A stretch of 6,688 bases of DNA, from NCBI GenBank assembly GCA_033720695.1, contig JAWWCA010000197.1:1-6688 (forward strand), given 5' to 3'. Source of the stretch: DATGQT01 sp033720695 (lineage in GTDB: Bacteria > Bacteroidota > Rhodothermia > Rhodothermales > Rubricoccaceae). The notes under the pieces were generated by a model. That model did no database searches and was not told where the DNA came from. It saw only the letters and a program-made list of their open reading frames with translations. Shown one piece after another: positions 1-4,292 of the stretch. The position numbers and the translations under genes were made by a program. Within the stretch, counting starts at the first letter, position 1. Every line of letters begins with the position of its first letter.

Positions 1-302
1 AACGGTTCACCCGCCCCCTCCGCGGCCACCACCGCATCCTGTGGGGGGCGTGCGACGACCTCTTCCCCCCCCGCCCCCTCGGCCCCCTCCACGATATCGC
101 CCACCAGACCGGCGGCCCCCTCCACAACCCTCCCGACGGCGAGGAGCGCGTTCGCCTCCAGGCCCTCCTCGACCGCCTCGCCGACGCCCGCCCCGCCGAC
201 CTCGACGCGGGCCGCGCCACGGTCCTCCTCGACGGCGGGCCCGACCCGCACGCGCGCTGGAACCTCGCCCCACTCGCGCCCCTCTACCGACGGTGGCTGT
301 AG
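1..302 (+). CDS. C-terminal fragment, AAA ATPase-like protein (5' end outside window)
   Basis: An open frame enters from the left edge (full codons from base 3) and stops at TAG 300-302, giving 99 residues. The stretch from about residue 13 (LWGACDDLF) through PRPLGPLHDIA closely resembles a signature I know from the AAA/NACHT-type ATPase domain of large LuxR-family regulators and related ATP-binding proteins, where it lies shortly after the Walker A helix. The Walker A part would therefore be just outside the window. The following residues, including an ALLDRLADARPAD helix and TVLLDGG, could be a degenerate match to the helix and Walker B strand of that domain, but the usual acidic pair and W-A-D motif are missing and the protein ends at YRRWL. 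It may be a short stand-alone ATPase-derived protein or a decayed remnant. The codons are ordinary GC-rich codons like the neighbours. The reading frame is fairly sure; the family call is moderate and the function unknown. Confidence 0.5.
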   Translation, partial: RFTRPLRGHHRILWGACDDLFPPRPLGPLHDIAHQTGGPLHNPPDGEERVRLQALLDRLADARPADLDAGRATVLLDGGPDPHARWNLAPLAPLYRRWL

Positions 303-351
303 CGGCCCGTTCCCGGGTACCTTCCCTGCGCTCCCCCACGCTCCCCCCGCG

Positions 352-1002
352 ATGCGCTCCCTCGGACGCCTCCTCGCCCTGACCGGCCTGCTCGCGCTCG
401 CCGCGCCGACGGCCTCCGCCACGCCCGTGGCCGACTCCCTCACGCACTACTACGCCACCCAGGACACCGGCGCCATCCTCCGGCTCTACCGCCAGGCCGA
501 GACCCAGGAGGAGCGGCTGCTCTGCACCTACCGCCTCTTCCCGCTGACGCAGAACCCCGCCTGGCTCTCGGGCCTCCCCGACGCCGAGGAGGCCCGGACG
601 GCGCGGGAGCTGGCCCTCGTCGCGGCGCACTGGGGGTACCGGACGGCGAACGCGGCGCCGTGGCAGGTCCCCTTCTACGGGCGCCGCTCCGAGGGCGCCC
701 TCGCGCAGGCCCGCGCCCTCGACCCCAACGAGCCCTACGTCCTCCTCGTCGAGGGGCAGTCGCTCCTGTACAAGCCCGGCATCTTCGGAGGCGACGCGGC
801 GGCGGCGCAGGCGCGGTTCGAGCGGCTGCGCGAGGTGCTCCGCGCCCGCCCCGCCCCGGGCCTCCACCCAATGGAGGCCGAGGTGTGGATCTGGATGGCC
901 CTCCGAAAGCAGAACGCCCCCGGGGCCGAATCCGTCCGGCAGCGGCTCCTCGGCCGCCGCCCGCCTCCCCTCTTCCGGCAGTTCCTGATCGACCCGCCGT
1001 AG
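352..1002 (+). CDS. Secreted TPR-like repeat protein
   Basis: The predicted protein has 216 residues. Residues 1-23 form a signal peptide: Arg at 2 and 6, a Leu/Ala-rich core, and a likely signal peptidase I site after TASA (23), so the mature protein should be periplasmic or outer-membrane associated. The rest is mainly alpha-helical. Residues 40-66 and 112-165 look like tetratricopeptide helices, and the stretch around 135-160 (GQSLLYKPGIFGGD followed by a helix) matches a pattern I recall in Bacteroidota TPR proteins. No catalytic motif is visible, so a scaffold or binding role is likely. The ATG at 352 is chosen because it immediately begins the signal peptide. No Shine-Dalgarno is present; the leader is C-rich. 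A TACCTTCC element at 318-325 could be a -7 box, but no TTG lies at the right distance. The glycosyltransferase gene starts 69 bp after the stop and may share the transcript. Confidence 0.8.
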   Translation: MRSLGRLLALTGLLALAAPTASATPVADSLTHYYATQDTGAILRLYRQAETQEERLLCTYRLFPLTQNPAWLSGLPDAEEARTARELALVAAHWGYRTANAAPWQVPFYGRRSEGALAQARALDPNEPYVLLVEGQSLLYKPGIFGGDAAAAQARFERLREVLRARPAPGLHPMEAEVWIWMALRKQNAPGAESVRQRLLGRRPPPLFRQFLIDPP

Positions 1003-1007
1003 GGCTT

Positions 1008-1070
1008 GAGGATCCGGGGTGGAGGATTGAGGATCGCAGTTCCATCTTCCATCCTCAATCTCCCATCCTC
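1008..1070. repeat. GAGGAT/ATCCTC repeat with 10-bp hairpin stem
   Basis: The gap between the TPR gene and the glycosyltransferase carries GAGGAT at 1008-1013, 1022-1027 and 1029-1034, followed by the opposite orientation ATCCTC at 1051-1056 and 1065-1070. Bases 1025-1034 (GATTGAGGAT) pair perfectly with 1051-1060 (ATCCTCAATC) around a 16-base loop. The region is clearly less GC-rich than its surroundings. The right-hand copy ends one base before the ATG at 1072. It looks like an interspersed palindromic repeat of the REP or intergenic type, or a leader hairpin controlling the next gene. There is no T-run after the stem, so it is not a standard intrinsic terminator. Confidence 0.7.
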
Positions 1071-1071
1071 C

Positions 1072-2163
1072 ATGCTCCTCCTCCTCGCGGCCCATGCGGC
1101 CCTCCTCGGCCTCGTCGTCGTGAACCTGGGGTACCTGCGGCGGACGCGGCGGGAGCGGAAGGCACCCGGGGCTTGGCCCCGCGTGTCGGTGCTCGTCCCC
1201 GCGCGGAACGAGGAGACGAACCTCCGGCGCCTCCTCCCCTCCCTCCTGGCGCAGGACTACCCGGACGTCGAGGTGGTCGTCGTGGACGACGCGTCCGAGG
1301 ACGGCACGTGGGCCGTCCTGGAGGCGCACGCCGACCCCCGCCTGCGGCCGATCCGGGGCGAGGGGCCGCCGCCCGGGTGGCTCGGCAAGCCGCACGCCCT
1401 CCACGTCGCCACCGGCTACGCCACGGGCGACCGCTACCTCTTCCTCGACGCCGACGCCGTGCTGGCCGACGCGGGCGCGCTCCGCCGCCTCGTCGAGCGG
1501 TTCGAGGCGCTCGAGGCCGACGCGGTGATGACGGGCCTCCCCCGCTACCGAGGCGAAGCGGGCGGCCTCCTGCTCACCAGCCTCGTCCCCTTCGCCATCC
1601 TCGCGGCGCTCCCGCTCCCGCTCGTGCCGCGCTCGCCGCGCCCGTCGCTCTCGGCCCTCAACGGGCAGGTGTGGATGATCGAGGCCGCGGCGTACCGGCG
1701 GCACGAGCCGCACCGGGCCGTGGCCGCCGACATCCTGGAGGACGTCGAGATCGGGCGGCTCCTCAAGCGCGCGGGGATGCGGCTGTCGCTCCGCGACCTC
1801 GGCGGCGAGGTGTCGGTGCGGATGTACCGGTCGTTCGGCGAGGCGTGGCGGGGCTTCCGGAAGAACGCGTACCTCCTCTGGGGCGGGCGCCCGCTCCCGT
1901 TCGCCGCGCTGTGGACGCTCTACGCCCTCCTCTACGTCGCCGCCCCGCTGTTCGGATGGCCGCTGCTCCTCTCGCTCTACGTGCTGAAGGGGACGGCCGA
2001 CCAGGGCGCGCGGCTGCCGCTGTGGGTCAGCCTCCTGGCCCCCCTCGTCCTCGCCGCGGGCGCCCTCCTCGCCCTCGACTCGGCCCTCGCCCACGGGACG
2101 GGACGCGTGGCCTGGAAGGGTCGCCGGGTGGCGGGGCGCACGGGCGAGCACGCGGCTCCGTGA
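1072..2163 (+). CDS. Membrane glycosyltransferase, family 2 (CruC/CrtQ/HpnB-like)
   Basis: The predicted protein has 363 residues. It should transfer a sugar from a nucleotide-sugar donor to a lipid or other membrane-bound acceptor at the cytoplasmic face. An N-terminal membrane helix (2-21) precedes a GT-A domain: VSVLVPARNEE (38-48), the VVVVDDASEDGT donor-site stretch (D72, D73), GWLGKPHAL (102-110), the metal-binding DAD triad (126-128), NGQVWMI (197-203), LED with the presumed catalytic acid at E223/D224, and KRAG (232-235). SFGEAWRGFRKN (254-265) resembles the Q/RxxRW-like loop region of processive or lipid GTs. Two or three further membrane helices follow (about 277-305 and 316-336), then a WKGR tail (348-351). 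This architecture fits the group including CruC and CrtQ (carotenoid glycosyltransferases) and HpnB; which acceptor is used cannot be told. The frame is open further upstream, but ATG 1072 directly starts the first membrane helix, whereas the upstream part only translates the GAGGAT repeat. Confidence 0.85.
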   Translation: MLLLLAAHAALLGLVVVNLGYLRRTRRERKAPGAWPRVSVLVPARNEETNLRRLLPSLLAQDYPDVEVVVVDDASEDGTWAVLEAHADPRLRPIRGEGPPPGWLGKPHALHVATGYATGDRYLFLDADAVLADAGALRRLVERFEALEADAVMTGLPRYRGEAGGLLLTSLVPFAILAALPLPLVPRSPRPSLSALNGQVWMIEAAAYRRHEPHRAVAADILEDVEIGRLLKRAGMRLSLRDLGGEVSVRMYRSFGEAWRGFRKNAYLLWGGRPLPFAALWTLYALLYVAAPLFGWPLLLSLYVLKGTADQGARLPLWVSLLAPLVLAAGALLALDSALAHGTGRVAWKGRRVAGRTGEHAAP

Positions 2164-2170
2164 CGCGTGC
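2148..2170 (+). other. 7-bp inverted repeat across the glycosyltransferase stop codon
   Basis: GCACGCG at 2148-2154 and CGCGTGC at 2164-2170 form a perfect 7-bp stem with a 9-base loop containing the TGA stop (2161-2163). The stem is strong, but no T-run follows, so it could be a weak or Rho-assisted 3' hairpin rather than a classical terminator. It may also be chance in GC-rich DNA. Confidence 0.3.
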
Positions 2171-2190
2171 CGTCCATCTCCCGGCGCGGC

Positions 2191-2222
2191 TTGCCCTCAG
2201 TGCCCCTTTTCCGCTAACGTGT
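2191..2222 (+). promoter_or_regulatory. Possible Bacteroidota-type promoter for the lapA-like/corA pair
   Basis: In the 95-bp gap after the glycosyltransferase, TTG at 2191-2193 is followed after 21 bases by TAACGTGT at 2215-2222. The spacing fits the Bacteroidota -33/-7 arrangement (TTG, 19-21 bases, TAnnTTTG), but the -7 box matches only partly. A short T-run (2207-2210) makes this the least GC-rich spot of the gap. The next start is 36 bp downstream. Confidence 0.3.
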
Positions 2223-2258
2223 GGACTCCGCGCGCTCCTCCACCACCCGCCTCCCCCC

Positions 2259-2753
2259 ATGCGCTTCGCCCTCGTCCTCCTGCTGCTCCTCGCCCTCGCC
2301 GCGGCCCTCTTCGCGACGCAGGACCTCAACATGGAGCCGGTCCGGTTCGCCATCCCCTACACCGACCTCTTCTTCACCGGGCCCCGCCTCGTCGTCGTAG
2401 GGACGACGTTCCTCCTGGGGTTCGCGCTGGGCTACCTCGCCACGCTGCCGGGACGGATCGGCGCGGCGCGGCGGGCGCGGCGGGCCGAGAAGCGGCTGGA
2501 GAAGGTGGACACCGCCCGGGGCGCCGCCATCAGCGCTGAGGCGCAGGCCGCCGAGGCCCGCGCCGAGGCCGCCGCCGCCCACCGCGACGCCGAGGCCGCC
2601 CATCACGATGCCGAGGCCGCCCACCACGAGGCGGAGGCCGCCCGCGACGCCGCCGACCTCGACGCGGCCGAGACCCAGCGCCTCGCCGACGAGGTGGCCC
2701 GCCGCACCGCCGGCGTGCAGCGCGACGTCCCCCCGCCGCCGCCCGAGCGCTGA
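2259..2753 (+). CDS. LapA-domain membrane protein with coiled-coil tail
   Basis: The predicted protein has 164 residues. The first 65 match the LapA (DUF1049) layout: membrane helix 1 (3-19), a short loop with ATQDLNMEPVRFAIP (19-33), then membrane helix 2 (43-63) ending in LPGRIG, followed by a basic stretch (RRARRAEKRLEK, 71-82). In E. coli, LapA works with LapB in lipopolysaccharide assembly; in other phyla the domain is a small inner-membrane protein of unclear role. Residues 84-155 form a highly charged Ala/Glu/His helix, probably a coiled coil, with three exact-length heptads at 108-128 of the form HHxAEAA. The tail ends in a proline run (158-162). ATG 2259 starts right at helix 1. The corA gene follows after 3 bp, so the two are very likely co-transcribed, and the coiled coil may serve as a scaffold at the membrane. 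The domain call is good; the specific role is not known. Confidence 0.75.
   Translation: MRFALVLLLLLALAAALFATQDLNMEPVRFAIPYTDLFFTGPRLVVVGTTFLLGFALGYLATLPGRIGAARRARRAEKRLEKVDTARGAAISAEAQAAEARAEAAAAHRDAEAAHHDAEAAHHEAEAARDAADLDAAETQRLADEVARRTAGVQRDVPPPPPER
2580..2642 (+). repeat. Three tandem 21-bp units encoding coiled-coil heptads
   Basis: Units at 2580-2600, 2601-2621 and 2622-2642 each encode seven residues: HRDAEAA, HHDAEAA and HHEAEAA. The DNA copies differ at only a few positions, so they probably arose by recent tandem duplication. Unit length equals one coiled-coil heptad, so copy changes would lengthen or shorten the tail without breaking the frame. Confidence 0.75.
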
Positions 2754-2756
2754 CCC

Positions 2757-4022
2757 ATGACGCCCCCCGACGACGCTCGACCGGACGAGCCCGACGAGCA
2801 GACCCTCCTGCACCGCGGCTTCCGCCGCGCGAAGCGCGCCGGGCTCGAGAAGGCCGCGCGGACGCGCGACGAAGGCCGCCGCCTGCTCCGGGGGGCCGGC
2901 CGCATGGTCGGGACGCCTGTGCGCCTCTCGCCGCGGCTCGTCGAGCGGCGCTCGCACCTCGCCGGCCTCCCCCCCGGCACGCTCGCCGCGCCCGCCTCCG
3001 AGGCGCCCGTCCGGCCGGCCCGCCTCCACACCATCCACTACGACGCCGACACCCTCACGGAGCGCGACGACCTCCCGGTCGGGGAGGCCCGGGCCTGGGC
3101 CGACCGGCCCGGCGTGACGTGGATCAACCTCGACAACGTCCGCGACGTCGAGGCCGTGGGCCGGATCGGCGACGCCTTCGGGCTCCACCCCCTCGTCCAG
3201 GAGGACATCACCCACCCCACGCAGCGCCCCAAGCTCGACGTCCACGGCGACCAGCTCTACATCGTCCTCAAGATGGTGGAGCCGGCCGAGGAGGACCCCG
3301 CCGAGACGTACGGCGCCGGCGAGCCCGGCCACGAGCTCGAGCAGGTGTCGTTCGTGCTCGGGCCCGGCTACGTGCTCTCGTTCCAGGAGGACCCCACCGA
3401 CGTGTTCGAGGCCGTCCGCGACCGCCTCCGCACGCACAGCGGCAAGATCCGCGAGGTGGGGGCGGACTACCTCCTCTACGCCCTCCTCGACGTGCTCGTG
3501 GACCATTACTTCATCACGCTCGAGCGCATCGGCGACGCGACGGAGGTGTTCGAGGACCTCGTCTTCGCCCGGCCCGGGCCGGAGGTACAGGAGGCCATCA
3601 GCGCGCTCCGCCGCGAGATCGTCGTGCTCCGCCGCGCCATCTGGCCGCTCCGCGAGGTGCTCACCGGCCTCCTCCGCGACGACACCCCCGGCGTCACCGA
3701 CCGCACCCGCGTCTACCTCAAGGACGTCTACGACCACCTCATCCAGGCCGTCGAGATCCTCGAGTCCCTCCGCGACGTGCTCGGCGGGCTGGCCGACCTC
3801 TACCTCTCGGCGCTGAGCCACCGGATGAACGAGGTGATGAAGGTGCTCACCGTCGTCGGCGCCATCTTCCTCCCGCTGTCGTTCCTGACGGGGCTCTACG
3901 GGATGAACTTCGCCTACATCCCGGAGCTGGGCTACCGCTACGGGTACTTCGTCCTGCTCGGCGTGATGACGCTGCTGACGGTCGGCAGCCTGCTCTACTT
4001 CAAGAGGCAGGACTGGCTCTAG
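2757..4022 (+). CDS. corA: CorA-family magnesium/cobalt transport channel
   Basis: The predicted protein has 421 residues. CorA forms homopentameric inner-membrane channels that import Mg2+ (also Co2+ or Ni2+), gated by metal bound in the cytosolic domain. The signature GMN motif is at 382-384 within LYGMNF, at the end of the pore helix TM1 (about 361-381); TM2 is about 394-414, and the protein ends in the typical basic KRQDWL. The cytosolic domain begins near HLAGLPPGTL (67-76) and contains VTWINLDN, FGLHPLVQEDI and RPKLD stretches, VSFVLG and VLSFQED, then the long helices leading to MNEVMKVLTVVGAIFLPLSF (357-376). This is the Thermotoga maritima-like type (family usually about 320-360 residues). 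The extra length is a basic and acidic N-terminal extension (1-65) with no recognised domain. ATG 2757 lies 3 bp after the LapA-like stop, which indicates co-transcription. Confidence 0.95.
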   Translation: MTPPDDARPDEPDEQTLLHRGFRRAKRAGLEKAARTRDEGRRLLRGAGRMVGTPVRLSPRLVERRSHLAGLPPGTLAAPASEAPVRPARLHTIHYDADTLTERDDLPVGEARAWADRPGVTWINLDNVRDVEAVGRIGDAFGLHPLVQEDITHPTQRPKLDVHGDQLYIVLKMVEPAEEDPAETYGAGEPGHELEQVSFVLGPGYVLSFQEDPTDVFEAVRDRLRTHSGKIREVGADYLLYALLDVLVDHYFITLERIGDATEVFEDLVFARPGPEVQEAISALRREIVVLRRAIWPLREVLTGLLRDDTPGVTDRTRVYLKDVYDHLIQAVEILESLRDVLGGLADLYLSALSHRMNEVMKVLTVVGAIFLPLSFLTGLYGMNFAYIPELGYRYGYFVLLGVMTLLTVGSLLYFKRQDWL

Positions 4023-4023
4023 G

Positions 4024-4039
4024 CCGGCGCGCGCGCCGG
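4024..4039. terminator. Perfect 16-bp palindrome between convergent genes; possible two-way terminator
   Basis: CCGGCGCGCGCGCCGG starts one base after the corA stop and is a perfect palindrome. As RNA it could fold in either direction into a 6-bp stem with a CGCG loop, and a second GGCGCC palindrome follows at 4042-4047. It sits in the 30-bp gap between corA and the minus-strand zinc-ribbon gene, the usual place for a shared terminator. There is no T-run on either side, so intrinsic termination is uncertain. Confidence 0.4.
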
Positions 4040-4052
4040 ACGGCGCCGGGCT

Positions 4053-4292
4053 CTATGGATCCTCCGAGGTCGGCGCGTACAGGTCTACGGCGCCGCACTG
4101 GACGCAGCGGTAGGCCGTGAGCGGAAGCTTGCGGCGGCCTTTCGTCTTGAGCCCTGTCCAGATGCTCTTCTCGGCCGCCCCCTCCACCCAGCGCGTGGTG
4201 CGGTAGCCGCCGTGCGTCTCGTCGAGGAGGTAGCCCTCCTCCATCTCGCCGCCGCAGCGGATGCAGGTGCGGTGCCAGGGGGTCTCGGCCAT
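4053..4292 (-). CDS. Small zinc-ribbon protein (DUF6487-like)
   Basis: The predicted protein has 79 residues, with ATG at 4292-4290 and TAG at 4055-4053. Two CxxC knuckles, C10-x2-C13 (CIRCGG) and C63-x2-C66 (CVQCGA), should bind one zinc ion. Between them lies a conserved-looking core: GYLLDETHGGYRTTRWVEG (20-38), then a Trp/Lys-rich WTGLKTKGRRKLPL (45-58). This matches the small family I recall as DUF6487; the name is from memory. No signal peptide or membrane segment is present, so it is cytosolic. The biochemical function is unknown; nucleic-acid or protein binding is possible. Its start overlaps the stop of the upstream large gene by one base (TGATG), so it is probably translated by coupling with that gene, although the two products should end up in different compartments. 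Confidence 0.85.
   Translation of the reverse strand: MAETPWHRTCIRCGGEMEEGYLLDETHGGYRTTRWVEGAAEKSIWTGLKTKGRRKLPLTAYRCVQCGAVDLYAPTSEDP

Noticed and set aside
1006..1071. Earlier TTG start for the glycosyltransferase
   Set aside because: The extra 22 codons only translate the GAGGAT repeat, and the first membrane helix begins exactly at ATG 1072.
7..2151. Long minus-strand open frame of 714 codons opposite the TPR and glycosyltransferase genes
   Set aside because: Its product is Arg/Gly/Glu/Pro-rich low complexity with no domain, and the plus strand holds recognisable proteins. Long antisense frames are expected at this GC content.
2214..3821. Minus-strand open frame of 535 codons opposite corA and the LapA-like gene
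   Set aside because: It is a Val/Glu/Gly/Leu-rich shadow of the real genes with no motif.
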